A stretch of DNA of 64,000 nt from Treponema_I sp045599005 (GTDB lineage Bacteria > Spirochaetota > Spirochaetia > Treponematales > Treponemataceae). The notes under the pieces were generated by a model. That model made no database searches, was not told the origin of the DNA, and saw only the letters and a list, made by a program, of their open reading frames with translations. Location of the stretch: positions 24,038-88,037 of the forward strand of contig JAZRVF010000002.1 of assembly GCA_045599005.1 (NCBI GenBank), written 5' to 3'. Both the position numbers and the translations under genes were made by a program. This document shows positions 15,666-23,860 of this stretch, piece after piece (position 1 is the stretch's first letter; the number at the start of each line of letters is the position of its first letter).

Positions 15666-17249
15666 ATGAAACGTTTATCCGTAATCTGCATGGCACTGGT
15701 AATGCTCTGCAGCACAGTTTTCGTTCTGACAGCCCAGTCTTCGGACGATGCTTTCTTCTGGGATGATTCTGCTTTCTTTACAGACAGCGGTTTTGATGAT
15801 TTTGGCTTTGACACCGGTGATGATTCTTTTTTCTGGGATGATTCTGTTTTCTTTGGTGACGGCAGTTTTGATGACTCTGGTTTTGCTGACATCACTTTCG
15901 GAGAGGACGATGTGCTTTTCTCTGCCGGTGATGACGACTGGTTCGGTGATGACAGCGGAATAGAAGTGTTTGATGAAAAGACTGTGACCAGTGCAGAGAC
16001 TGCTGCAGCTGCTGCCGCAGTGTTCAATGCAGGTTCAATCAAAATCGGCGGAAGTTTCAGTTCTTCTGTGTCTTCATCTGTTGTGCTTTATGCAGACAAT
16101 GATGACAGTTTCGGAAAGCGGCTTGAGAATGCCACGATTGCGCCTGCTCTGTCAGGAACTGTGTCTCTTGATGCACGGCCCACAGACAGTCTCCGCATGT
16201 ACATGAAAGTGGCTCTGGCCTATCCTTTCAACACAACCGGAATGATTCCCTTCGGAACTTCAATTACTCTGTCACCTTCTGCCGTCCCTATGAAACCTCA
16301 GACTCTGCTTTCACCGGTTCCTGTGACAATCAGTAATTTCTTCAATGTAAAGGAAATGTTCACGGACTTCTCTGTAAATGACAGAGCATTCTTCCGTTTC
16401 GGACTGCACACTGTTTCCTGGGGAACCGGCTACTTTTTCAGCCCTGTGTCAGACATAATCAACACAAGTTCCATTGATCCCCAGAATACATCGGAGCAGG
16501 TCAACGGCAGTCTGAACCTTCGTACACAGGTTATTTTCCCCGGCAGCCAGAACTGTCTGTGGCTTTATGCAATTCCTGCCGTAGGAAAACTGCAGGACAG
16601 TGCCATCGCCGGAAAAGCAGACATTGTGATCGGTGCCTGTGAACTTAGTACTGGAATGTTCTGGAAATACAGGAATGCTCCGAAAGCCATGCTTACCGTA
16701 AGCTCAAGCATTTTCAAGAATGTAAGCGTCTTCGGAGAGGCTGTTTATGAATACGGTGCCGCTTCTGAATGGAAAGCCGATGATTCTTTTAAGGACAAAA
16801 CTTCAATTTTCAAGGCAACTGCCGGATTCAGTTATTACTGGAAAGAGCCTAAAATCATGATGGCCGGTCAGTATTATTATGACGGCAACAACAAAGATGA
16901 TCTGCTGAATGTACAGGGAATCCGCATTCCAAGCCTTACTTACGGACACAACGCGGCTTTTATGGTTTCATTCGGAAAAATTCCTTTCCTTGACAAAGTG
17001 ACAACCTCTATATTCGCAATGGCCAATTTCGGAAGAGAGGATATTCCTGCCGGTTCTCTTGAAGTGCTTGGTTCTCTTGGAATCCCGGACAGTTTCCTCA
17101 GTTCCGGTACGGTTACCGTAAACCTGTCTTACAGTCCTGCGGAAAACATTAATCTTGGTGCGGGCACAGTCCTCACCTGGAAAGATTTTGATTCCAGACC
17201 GGAACTTTCTGTAAAACTTTCCGCAACTCTTGGCGGTGGAAAATTCTAA
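15666..17249 (+). CDS. Outer-membrane beta-barrel-like protein with Phe/Asp-rich N-terminus
   Basis: 527 residues, AAAAGGAG seven bases before the ATG. A signal peptide ends near residue 24 (VFVLTAQ). Residues about 25-103 are low complexity: repeated DDSFFWDDS, FGDG, GFDDFGFD units, nearly only Phe, Trp, Asp, Ser and Gly. The rest alternates polar and hydrophobic residues in short strands with aromatic belts, and the chain ends in Phe (SVKLSATLGGGKF), the usual C-terminal signal of outer-membrane barrels. Last gene of the envelope operon. I do not recognise a named family; a TonB-independent porin-like or lipid-acceptor role is inferred from context only. Confidence 0.75.
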   Translation: MKRLSVICMALVMLCSTVFVLTAQSSDDAFFWDDSAFFTDSGFDDFGFDTGDDSFFWDDSVFFGDGSFDDSGFADITFGEDDVLFSAGDDDWFGDDSGIEVFDEKTVTSAETAAAAAAVFNAGSIKIGGSFSSSVSSSVVLYADNDDSFGKRLENATIAPALSGTVSLDARPTDSLRMYMKVALAYPFNTTGMIPFGTSITLSPSAVPMKPQTLLSPVPVTISNFFNVKEMFTDFSVNDRAFFRFGLHTVSWGTGYFFSPVSDIINTSSIDPQNTSEQVNGSLNLRTQVIFPGSQNCLWLYAIPAVGKLQDSAIAGKADIVIGACELSTGMFWKYRNAPKAMLTVSSSIFKNVSVFGEAVYEYGAASEWKADDSFKDKTSIFKATAGFSYYWKEPKIMMAGQYYYDGNNKDDLLNVQGIRIPSLTYGHNAAFMVSFGKIPFLDKVTTSIFAMANFGREDIPAGSLEVLGSLGIPDSFLSSGTVTVNLSYSPAENINLGAGTVLTWKDFDSRPELSVKLSATLGGGKF

Positions 17250-17264
17250 TAGAAAGAGGTTTTT

Positions 17265-18167
17265 ATGCCACTGAATTTTGATGTTCCTGATTATAAGAAA
17301 ATCCGTGTGATTATTGATACCGATGCAGCCTGTGAGGCAGACGATCCTTTTGCCATTGCCCATGGACTTATGAGTCCTAAACTGATTGTTAAAGGAATCC
17401 TTGCGGAACATTTTAACTGCGAGGGCAGTGTTGAGCGGAGTTACCGGGAGATTCAGACTGTGCTGGAATGCATGGGTAAAGATGTTCCTTATTTTATGGG
17501 ACAGAAAGCCGGCATCTCAGAAGACAGAGATGTTTCTCCTGCGGTGGATTTTCTGATTCAGGAAGCCCTGGCGGAAGATGACAAACCGCTTTTCGTTCTC
17601 TGTCAGGGAGCTATTACAAATCTTGCGGTGGCTCTCGAAAAATGTCCCCGGATCAAGGACAGGATGACGGTCATTTGGATCGGAACTCACGGGGCGGCTC
17701 CATACAAAGCTCCATGGCGTGAATTCAATGCCGGAAATGATGTTGCCGCGGCGAATCTTGTTCTTGGGTCAGGGGTGAGACTCTGGCTTGTTCCTTCAAC
17801 TGTCTACGGAACAATAACAATCGGAATCGCGGAGATTCAGCGGCGGATTGGTCCATGTGGCCGGATTGGAAAACATCTTTTTGAACAGCTGGTGGCCTAT
17901 AACAGTTCAGAAGGAGCCGGCTGGACACAGGGGGAAAGCTGGTCCCTTGGTGATTCACCTGCAATCGCTCTTGCAGTCAATCCCAACTGCGGCCAGTACA
18001 TTGAAGTGCCGGCCCCCGTCATTGCAGAAGATGACACTTCATCCATGATCGGTTCCCTGATGGGAAAGACCATGCCGGTGGTAAGAATTTACACATCTGT
18101 TGATTCCCGTTACATACTGGAAGATCTGATTTCCAAACTTGAACTGAATTATCCGCCTGAAAAATAA
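17265..18167 (+). CDS. Nucleoside hydrolase (IUNH family)
   Basis: 300 residues. The N-terminal calcium-binding motif reads IDTDAACEADDPFAI, a variant of the DTDxxxDD signature of inosine/uridine-preferring nucleoside hydrolases, with two extra residues between the aspartates. Further conserved parts are QGAITNLAVAL (residues about 112-122) and EFNAGNDVAAA (about 150-160). Enzymes of this family split the N-glycosidic bond of ribonucleosides for base salvage; substrate preference cannot be read here. GAGG lies before the ATG. It begins 15 bases after the barrel gene and may be read from the same transcript, though the functions look unrelated. Confidence 0.82.
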   Translation: MPLNFDVPDYKKIRVIIDTDAACEADDPFAIAHGLMSPKLIVKGILAEHFNCEGSVERSYREIQTVLECMGKDVPYFMGQKAGISEDRDVSPAVDFLIQEALAEDDKPLFVLCQGAITNLAVALEKCPRIKDRMTVIWIGTHGAAPYKAPWREFNAGNDVAAANLVLGSGVRLWLVPSTVYGTITIGIAEIQRRIGPCGRIGKHLFEQLVAYNSSEGAGWTQGESWSLGDSPAIALAVNPNCGQYIEVPAPVIAEDDTSSMIGSLMGKTMPVVRIYTSVDSRYILEDLISKLELNYPPEK

Positions 18168-18175
18168 AGTTTCTG

Positions 18176-18204
18176 TTGACTTTTATACCCCCTGGGGGTA
18201 TATT
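18176..18204 (+). promoter_or_regulatory. csoR-copA promoter
   Basis: TTGACT (18176-18181), exactly 17 bases, TATATT (18199-18204). The spacer is filled by the CsoR operator. The predicted start of transcription falls on or beside the csoR ATG at 18211. Confidence 0.75.
18184..18202. promoter_or_regulatory. CsoR operator
   Basis: Perfect 19-base palindrome TATACCCCCTGGGGGTATA centred on T18193, lying between the -35 and -10. This G/C-tract form flanked by TA is the known kind of CsoR/RcnR-family site, and the gene that follows is a CsoR homologue, so self-repression relieved by copper is the natural reading. Confidence 0.82.
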
Positions 18205-18210
18205 CAGGAC

Positions 18211-18540
18211 ATGGAACGGAATAATTGCTGCTGTATGAGTGAACCTACAGCTACAGGGGACGGAACTAAAAAAACTGTCCGTCATGATGAAGATAAAAAA
18301 AGACTTGTTACAAGACTTAGTAAAATTGAAGGGCAAATCCGTGGCATCAAAAACATGGTTGATTCCGATGCCTACTGTACAGACATTCTGACTCAGGTGA
18401 GTGCAGCCCGCTCTGCCCTGGAGTCTCTTTCAATGGAAATCCTGAAGAATCACATTAACGGCTGTGTAAAACGGGACCTGAAAGAGGGCAAAGACGAAGT
18501 AATTGATGAACTTATCTGGACTCTCCAGAAACTGAAGTGA
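18211..18540 (+). CDS. csoR: CsoR-family copper-sensing repressor
   Basis: 109 residues of the all-helical CsoR/RcnR fold. The copper ligands of the family are visible: Cys in DAYCTDIL (W site), His and Cys in NHINGCVKRDL. The core starts KKRLVTRLSKIEGQIRGIKNMV. In the apo form it binds the palindrome just upstream; Cu(I) releases it. The start is uncertain: ATG 18211 would be leaderless and adds a Cys-triplet N-terminus (NNCCC), while ATG 18235 would leave a short leader but only a poor ribosome site. The stop is 12 bases before copA. Confidence 0.88.
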   Translation: MERNNCCCMSEPTATGDGTKKTVRHDEDKKRLVTRLSKIEGQIRGIKNMVDSDAYCTDILTQVSAARSALESLSMEILKNHINGCVKRDLKEGKDEVIDELIWTLQKLK

Positions 18541-18552
18541 GGGAGGACAGAT

Positions 18553-21057
18553 ATGCAAAATTATGAGATTACCGGTATGAGCTGCGCCGCCTGTGTGGCA
18601 CGGGTTGAAAAAGCTGTTTCAAAAGTTCCGGGCGTTACAAGCTGTTCTGTGAATCTGCTTACAAACTCAATGGTTCTGGAAGGAACTGCATCAGAAAGCG
18701 AAATCATTTCTGCAGTAGAAGAAGCAGGCTACGGAGCAAAATCAAAAACTGGCGGAAAATCTGCCGAAAAAAAATCGGAACAAGATGATTTTTTAAAAGA
18801 TAAAGAAACACCTTTACTGAAAAAAAGACTTTTCACATCCATTGGATTTCTTGTAGTCCTTATGTATATTTCCATGGGCCACATGATGTGGAACTGGCCG
18901 CTTCCGACTTTTATGGAAGGAAACCATGTGATGATGGGATTAAGCCAGCTTCTTCTTGCGGCCATCATTATGGTTATAAACCAGAAATTTTTTGTAAGCG
19001 GATTCAAATCACTTTTCCACAGAAGCCCGAACATGGACACTCTGGTTGCCCTGGGTTCTTCCGCTTCATTTATTTACAGCATAATCATTCTTTTTTTGAT
19101 GACTCATTTCCAGATGATTGGGGACGCAGAAAAAGTCATGAGCCTGATGGACGAATTCTATTTTGAATCGGCAGCTACAATTCTGACTCTTATCACTGTT
19201 GGAAAAATGCTTGAAGCAAAATCAAAAGGGAAAACAACAGATGCCCTGAAGTCTCTTATGAAACTTGCTCCTCAGACTGCAACTGTAATCCGCGACGGAA
19301 AAGAAGTGGAAGTTCCTGTTGAAGAAGTAAATGTCGGCGATATTTTTACAGTGCGTCCCGGCGAAAACATTGCAGTGGACGGAATTGTTATTGAAGGAAC
19401 AAGCAGCGTAAACGAAGCAAGCCTTACAGGCGAAAGTATTCCTGCAGAAAAATCTGAAGGAAGCAAAGTTTCAAGCGGAACTTCAAACACATCAGGATTT
19501 TTGAAATGCCGCGCCACAGCCGTTGGAGGGGAAACATCTCTTTCAAAAATCATCCAGATGGTTTCTGAATCGGCAGCAACAAAAGCACCGATTGCAAAAA
19601 CCGCAGACAAAGTTTCGGGCTTTTTCGTTCCTGTGGTAATCTGCATTTCACTTGTCACAATCGCAGTCTGGCTTTTGCTTGGAAAAGAAATAGGGTTCGC
19701 CCTGGCACGAGGAATCAGCGTACTGGTAATCAGCTGCCCTTGTGCTCTTGGCCTTGCAACTCCTGTTGCAATCATGGTTGGAAACGGAATTGGAGCCAGA
19801 AACGGAATCCTTCTTAAAAACTCAGTAACTTTGGAACAGGCCGGAAAAATCAACGTCGTGGCTTTTGATAAAACAGGAACCATTACAAAAGGAACTCCTG
19901 AAGTTACAGACATTTTTGAAAGCGGAGCGGCTCTCCTCAGCCTTGCCGCAAGTCTTGAAGCAAAAAGCGAACATCCTCTTGCAAAAGCAGTTCTTAAAAA
20001 AGCTGAAGCCGAAAATATTGAACTTATGGATGTTGCAGACTTCAACGCAGTTTTTGGAAAAGGGCTTGAAGGCGTTATTGACGGAAAAAAAGTTTTCGGT
20101 GGAAACAAAGCTTTCATCGGCGAAAAAACAAAGATTCCAGATGCAGCCTTGGAAAAAGCAGACAGTTTTTCTGAAAACGGAAAGACACCTTTGTTCTTTG
20201 CAACAGAAACAGAATTTCTTGGAATCATTGCAGTTTCAGATACAATCAAAGAAGAAAGCGCCGAAGCAATCAGTCAGCTAAAAAACATGGGAATCAAAAC
20301 CATCATGCTTACAGGCGACAATGAAAAAACTGCCCGTGCAATTGCAAATCAGGCTGGCATAGATAAAGTTTATGCAGGAGTTCTTCCTTCTCAGAAAGCT
20401 GAAATAATCAGAGAACTAAAAGCCGAAGGCGTTACCTGCATGACAGGCGACGGAATAAACGACGCTGTGGCACTTACAGAAGCTGACGTAGGAATTGCCA
20501 TTGGAACGGGAACAGAAGTTGCCGTTGATGCCGCACAGATTGTTTTGATGAAAGACAGTCTTCTTGATGTTCCTGCCGCCATCCGCCTCAGCCGCAAGAC
20601 ACTTGTTAACATTAAAGAAAATCTTTTCTGGGCGTTCATCTACAACACAATCGGAATTCCTCTGGCAGCCGGAGTCTTTATCAACCTTTTCGGCTGGAAA
20701 CTGAACCCTATGTTCGGTGCCCTTGCCATGAGTCTTTCAAGTTTCTGCGTTGTTTCAAATGCTCTCAGACTGAATCTTGCAAAAATCTATGATTCGGGCC
20801 GGGACAGAAAAATAAAACCAAAACCAATTGCAAAGGAGTCAGCAAAGATGGAAAAGACCGTAAAAATTGACGGAATGATGTGCGGACATTGTGAGGCCCA
20901 CGTGAAGAAAGCGCTGGAATCAGTTGAAGGCGTTACACAGGCCGTGGCAAGCCATGAAAAAGGAACCGCGGTTGTTACACTTTCCAAGGATGTTGCAGAC
21001 AGTGTTCTGGCAGACGCTGTGAAAGATGCCGGTTACGAAGTGATCAGCATCAGCTGA
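18553..21057 (+). CDS. copA: Copper-exporting P1B-type ATPase with N- and C-terminal metal-binding domains
   Basis: 834 residues. Residues 1-65 are an HMA domain with MSCAACVARV. Then come the eight-span P1B core: actuator TGES, the ISCPCALGLATP Cu(I) channel motif, the phosphorylation site FDKTGTITKG, the HP pair in SEHPLA and the hinge MTGDGINDAVAL. Residues about 766-834 are a second HMA domain (KIDGMMCGHCEAHV) placed unusually at the C-terminus. That domain begins at an in-frame ATG with its own AAAGGAG. GGAGG precedes the main ATG. It pumps Cu(I) out of the cytoplasm and is controlled by the CsoR gene upstream. Confidence 0.95.
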   Translation: MQNYEITGMSCAACVARVEKAVSKVPGVTSCSVNLLTNSMVLEGTASESEIISAVEEAGYGAKSKTGGKSAEKKSEQDDFLKDKETPLLKKRLFTSIGFLVVLMYISMGHMMWNWPLPTFMEGNHVMMGLSQLLLAAIIMVINQKFFVSGFKSLFHRSPNMDTLVALGSSASFIYSIIILFLMTHFQMIGDAEKVMSLMDEFYFESAATILTLITVGKMLEAKSKGKTTDALKSLMKLAPQTATVIRDGKEVEVPVEEVNVGDIFTVRPGENIAVDGIVIEGTSSVNEASLTGESIPAEKSEGSKVSSGTSNTSGFLKCRATAVGGETSLSKIIQMVSESAATKAPIAKTADKVSGFFVPVVICISLVTIAVWLLLGKEIGFALARGISVLVISCPCALGLATPVAIMVGNGIGARNGILLKNSVTLEQAGKINVVAFDKTGTITKGTPEVTDIFESGAALLSLAASLEAKSEHPLAKAVLKKAEAENIELMDVADFNAVFGKGLEGVIDGKKVFGGNKAFIGEKTKIPDAALEKADSFSENGKTPLFFATETEFLGIIAVSDTIKEESAEAISQLKNMGIKTIMLTGDNEKTARAIANQAGIDKVYAGVLPSQKAEIIRELKAEGVTCMTGDGINDAVALTEADVGIAIGTGTEVAVDAAQIVLMKDSLLDVPAAIRLSRKTLVNIKENLFWAFIYNTIGIPLAAGVFINLFGWKLNPMFGALAMSLSSFCVVSNALRLNLAKIYDSGRDRKIKPKPIAKESAKMEKTVKIDGMMCGHCEAHVKKALESVEGVTQAVASHEKGTAVVTLSKDVADSVLADAVKDAGYEVISIS
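20848..21057 (+). CDS. Possible free CopZ-like copper chaperone from an internal start in copA
   Basis: AAAGGAG (20832-20838) stands nine bases before an in-frame ATG at 20848. Starting there gives 69 residues, exactly the size of free CopZ/Atx1 chaperones, with MMCGHC as the Cu(I) site and a complete beta-alpha-beta-beta-alpha-beta HMA length. It may therefore be made both as the ATPase tail and as a separate chaperone. The ribosome site codes KES in the ATPase frame, so chance is possible. Confidence 0.45.
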   Translation: MEKTVKIDGMMCGHCEAHVKKALESVEGVTQAVASHEKGTAVVTLSKDVADSVLADAVKDAGYEVISIS

Positions 21058-21130
21058 TCAGGGGGAAGAAAACTTCTTGACCCGGAAGGTGCTGGTCATA
21101 TTCCGGTGCCTTTCGGGAGGACTGCGAAAA

Positions 21131-21892
21131 ATGAAATACACATACACCAAAAATTACGATACTCCTTATTCAGATGTGGACCGTTCCGGGAAACTGGGAC
21201 TTTGGGAACTGATGAATCTGAATCAGGACATGATCACCGGTTTTTACGGTTCTGTCGGAAGCGACAATGTTATTCTCAAGGCAAAAAGTAATTCAGCCTG
21301 GATCTACACCCGCACAAAAATTAAAATAAATGAGCTTCCATTCTGGAACACAAAGACAAAAGCCGTTGCATACATAACTTCCATGTCTCCTATCCGGATG
21401 GAAATTGAGACAGATCTTTCGGATGAGGACAATAATCTTCTTTTTGTCGCAAAAACTGAAATGTGTGCCATCGATCTCTGTGAAAGAAAAATCAGAAAAA
21501 TTGATACTCTGGAATTTCCAAAGGATGTGGAAGTTGAACAGTCCGGAATCATTGAGCCTTTTGCAAAAATGAGGACTGAATTTGAGACTTCTGATCTTGC
21601 ATACACTCAGAAAGTTTTTGCAAGCGATACCGATTTTTCAAAACATACAAACAATGCCAGTTATGTAAAATTCCTGATGAATACTTTTTCTTCAGAGTTC
21701 TACGAAGAAAAATCAGTTTCCGGTTTTGAGATCCAGTTCGCGAAAGAATCAAAGGAAGGTGATCTGCTGGAAGTCTTCAGAAAGCAGACAGAAAGCCATG
21801 AAATCAGTTTCCTTATTAAGAATGGCGACGATACGGTTGTCAAAGCCCTGCTGCATTACACCGATACCGCCAGAGTCCTGAAAATGGAATAA
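21131..21892 (+). CDS. Acyl-ACP thioesterase (FatA/FatB-like, bacterial)
   Basis: 253 residues from ATG 21131, which has GGGAGG ten bases before it; the start at 21077 is upstream of that site. Two hot-dog domains: the first with YSDVDRSGKLGLWELMNLNQD, the second with the conserved DTDFSKHTNNASYVKF stretch that supplies the Asn/His region of plant-type acyl-ACP thioesterases. It releases fatty acids from acyl-ACP in the cytoplasm. A CCGGAA/TTCCGG hairpin (21082-21106) lies in its leader, 24 bases after copA has ended, so it may have separate control. Confidence 0.87.
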   Translation: MKYTYTKNYDTPYSDVDRSGKLGLWELMNLNQDMITGFYGSVGSDNVILKAKSNSAWIYTRTKIKINELPFWNTKTKAVAYITSMSPIRMEIETDLSDEDNNLLFVAKTEMCAIDLCERKIRKIDTLEFPKDVEVEQSGIIEPFAKMRTEFETSDLAYTQKVFASDTDFSKHTNNASYVKFLMNTFSSEFYEEKSVSGFEIQFAKESKEGDLLEVFRKQTESHEISFLIKNGDDTVVKALLHYTDTARVLKME

Positions 21893-21960
21893 GGATCCTG
21901 AAGTTTTTTCTTGCCTTTCAATCATTCCGTTACTAGATTGGTGTTGATTGGAGGTAAGGT

Positions 21961-22497
21961 ATGAGACACAGAACTTCAGAAATCCTGTTGATGTTTGTGT
22001 TGGTGGTGCTGGCAGGAAGCATAGTGTCCTGCAATTCCATGAAACTGGATCCTGTACAATCATTTGATGCACAGAAGTATCTTGGAAAGTGGTACGAGAT
22101 TGCCCGGTTTGATTTCAAGTACGAAAAAAATCTGAGCAGAGTTACGGCGGAATATAGTCTGATCGGAAACGGGAAAATAAAGGTTCTGAACACAGGCTAT
22201 GATTTTATCAAAGGTGAATGGAAACAGACTGTGGGCAAAGCGAAATTTGCCGGGCCTTTGAACGAAGGCGCACTGAAGGTTTCATTTTTCGGACCGTTTT
22301 ACAGCGCATATACGGTGATCGCCCTTGACGAAGATTACAGTTATGCCCTTGTTGCCGGAGCGAACAGGAAACTTCTGTGGATCCTAAGCCGGACCCCGAC
22401 AATTCCTGACGAAATCCGGGCCCGGTACCTGGAGATTGCCCAGAAGGCCGGATTCGATACAAGTCTGCTGATCTGGACTGAGCAGGATCAGTATTAA
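21961..22497 (+). CDS. blc: Lipocalin family lipoprotein
   Basis: 178 residues, GGAGG six bases before the ATG. The N-terminus has a lipoprotein-type signal with Cys near residue 24 (LAGSIVSCN), a relaxed spirochaete lipobox. The lipocalin signature is YLGKWYEIARFDFKYE (GxW motif), with the closing ALVAGANRKLLWILSRTP strand typical of bacterial Blc. Blc proteins bind lysophospholipids or fatty acids at the outer membrane. Lying next to an acyl-ACP thioesterase, a fatty-acid or membrane-repair theme is plausible. A terminator follows directly. Confidence 0.9.
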   Translation: MRHRTSEILLMFVLVVLAGSIVSCNSMKLDPVQSFDAQKYLGKWYEIARFDFKYEKNLSRVTAEYSLIGNGKIKVLNTGYDFIKGEWKQTVGKAKFAGPLNEGALKVSFFGPFYSAYTVIALDEDYSYALVAGANRKLLWILSRTPTIPDEIRARYLEIAQKAGFDTSLLIWTEQDQY

Positions 22498-22502
22498 AAC
22501 AG

Positions 22503-22556
22503 AAAAGCCGCAGGACCTGACCGGGCGTTCCAGCCAAGTTCCGCGGCTTTTTTTTG
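22503..22556 (+). terminator. Rho-independent terminator after the lipocalin gene
   Basis: AAAAGCCGC (22504-22511) pairs with GCGGCTTTT (from 22543) across a long loop, followed by a T run. The A-rich left arm means it can also work for the convergent SPFH gene. Confidence 0.65.
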
Positions 22557-22598
22557 ATATGATCAGTTTTCTGCGGACGTAAAAGTCTGCAGTCAATA

Positions 22599-23579
22599 TT
22601 ATCTGCTGCTTACAGTGGTCAATGTTCCGTTGGGAGTCATGACCATGACATCAGAAACTTCTTTTCCGTTCCATGTCTCGTAATACTTCAGTTTCTCTTC
22701 ATGAGCCCAGAGCGCTTTCTTTGATTCAGCAGCTTTTGCAATCTGCTCGGCTTCGTAAAGTTCGGCATCGGCAGCAAGTTTCTTTGCCTCTGCATCAGCC
22801 TGGGCTTTTGCAAGGGCAGCAGCGGCTTCACCTTCAGCTTTTGCCAGTGCGGCGGCAGCGGCACCTTCCGCAGCAACTCTTGTAGCCTCCGCATCAAGAC
22901 GCTGTGCCTCAAGAGCGGCTTCCGCGGCTTTGATCTGCTTCTGGTTTGACTGTTCTGTAAGGGCAACTTCCTGCTTCATCTGCTCAACTTCCTGCTTGCG
23001 TGCCATTGTTTTCTTGATCATGTCATCGTATTCCTTTGACCAGTCAATGTTGCTGAGGCGGAAAGACTGGATGCGGATAGGCAGGCGCTGTACGTCTTTG
23101 TCATTCTCCAGTGAGGAGCGGATTCTTTCCTGAACTGTGCTCTGGTTTGTGACAATGTCATCAATGGACCATTTTCCGATCTCGTCTTTTACGCAGGATT
23201 TGAGTGCTGAACTGAGTGGCTCATAAATGGAATCCTTTGTCTTGTACATTGTGGCAACTTCATAAAGACGGTCAGGATCGTAAGACCAGTACATCGCAAA
23301 GCCAAGTCCCAGTGACTGTTTGTCTGAAGTGACCGGAGCCTCGTTTGAGTCTGCGGAAATATCTTTCTGGTATTCAATGGGTGTAAGATCCCATGTGAGG
23401 ACTGACTGCATGAAAGGTGTCTTGAAATGGAGTCCGGGTTCCAGAACTTCTGTGCTGGGTTTTCCCATTGTCACAATGATTCCTCTTTCTGTAGGACCGA
23501 CTGAGGCAAAAGAACTAAGTACCACGACAAGAATCACCACAACTGCAATTATCGGGACAATCAGTTTTTTAATATTCAT
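22599..23579 (-). CDS. SPFH/prohibitin-family membrane protein
   Basis: 326 residues. Membrane anchor at 5-28, then a SPFH domain (VGPTERGIIVTMGKPSTEVLEPGL is the usual opening) to about residue 190, then a long coiled coil rich in Ala/Glu with imperfect repeats (AEGAAAAALAK, AEGEAAAALAK, AQADAEAKK) to about 290. The family forms large ring or cage assemblies round membrane proteins, for example HflK/C round FtsH. No HflK-type partner gene is next to it. AGGAG precedes the ATG. Its upstream region carries three TTGTACAA palindromes. Confidence 0.88.
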   Translation of the reverse strand: MNIKKLIVPIIAVVVILVVVLSSFASVGPTERGIIVTMGKPSTEVLEPGLHFKTPFMQSVLTWDLTPIEYQKDISADSNEAPVTSDKQSLGLGFAMYWSYDPDRLYEVATMYKTKDSIYEPLSSALKSCVKDEIGKWSIDDIVTNQSTVQERIRSSLENDKDVQRLPIRIQSFRLSNIDWSKEYDDMIKKTMARKQEVEQMKQEVALTEQSNQKQIKAAEAALEAQRLDAEATRVAAEGAAAAALAKAEGEAAAALAKAQADAEAKKLAADAELYEAEQIAKAAESKKALWAHEEKLKYYETWNGKEVSDVMVMTPNGTLTTVSSR

Positions 23580-23635
23580 AAATGTGTCTCCTATGACTGT
23601 AATCTGCGCCCGGGATTTCCGGATCGCATTTTACT

Positions 23636-23677
23636 TTGTACAATATTTCCCATGATTGTACAATGAAAATTGTACAA
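23636..23677. promoter_or_regulatory. Three TTGTACAA palindromes upstream of the SPFH gene
   Basis: Identical octamers at 23636-23643, 23656-23663 and 23670-23677 (start-to-start 20 and 14 bases). On the minus strand they overlap the likely SPFH promoter region 57-98 bases before its ATG. A repressor or activator site is inferred; the protein is not identified. Confidence 0.5.
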
Positions 23678-23737
23678 TGAAAAAAAAGGTTGTGGAATCA
23701 GTGAATTGATTTTTACAGTTTAATATTAGACCAAATG

Positions 23738-23786
23738 TCGAGTTTTCATATTTTTTTCCATTGCAAACAATATACACAAAACTCGA
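23738..23786. repeat. Inverted repeat between SPFH and MGMT-like genes
   Basis: TCGAGTTTT (23738-23746) and AAAACTCGA (23778-23786), perfect nine-base arms with 31 AT-rich bases between. It lies upstream of the MGMT-like gene; it could be an operator pair or a loose RNA hairpin. Confidence 0.45.
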
Positions 23787-23860
23787 AATTAAACCTATTA
23801 TTTTCATGGTGAACGATGATTGCTAAATGCTGGGAAAAGCGTGAAAAGGATAGAAAAACA

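Noticed and set aside
15608..16042. 144-codon Ser/Lys-rich minus-strand frame
   Set aside because: Same cause: antisense of the Phe/Asp-rich start of the barrel gene.
19272..20249. 325-codon minus-strand open frame inside copA
   Set aside because: copA is a clear P-type ATPase on the plus strand with all motifs; the antisense frame has no recognisable domain.
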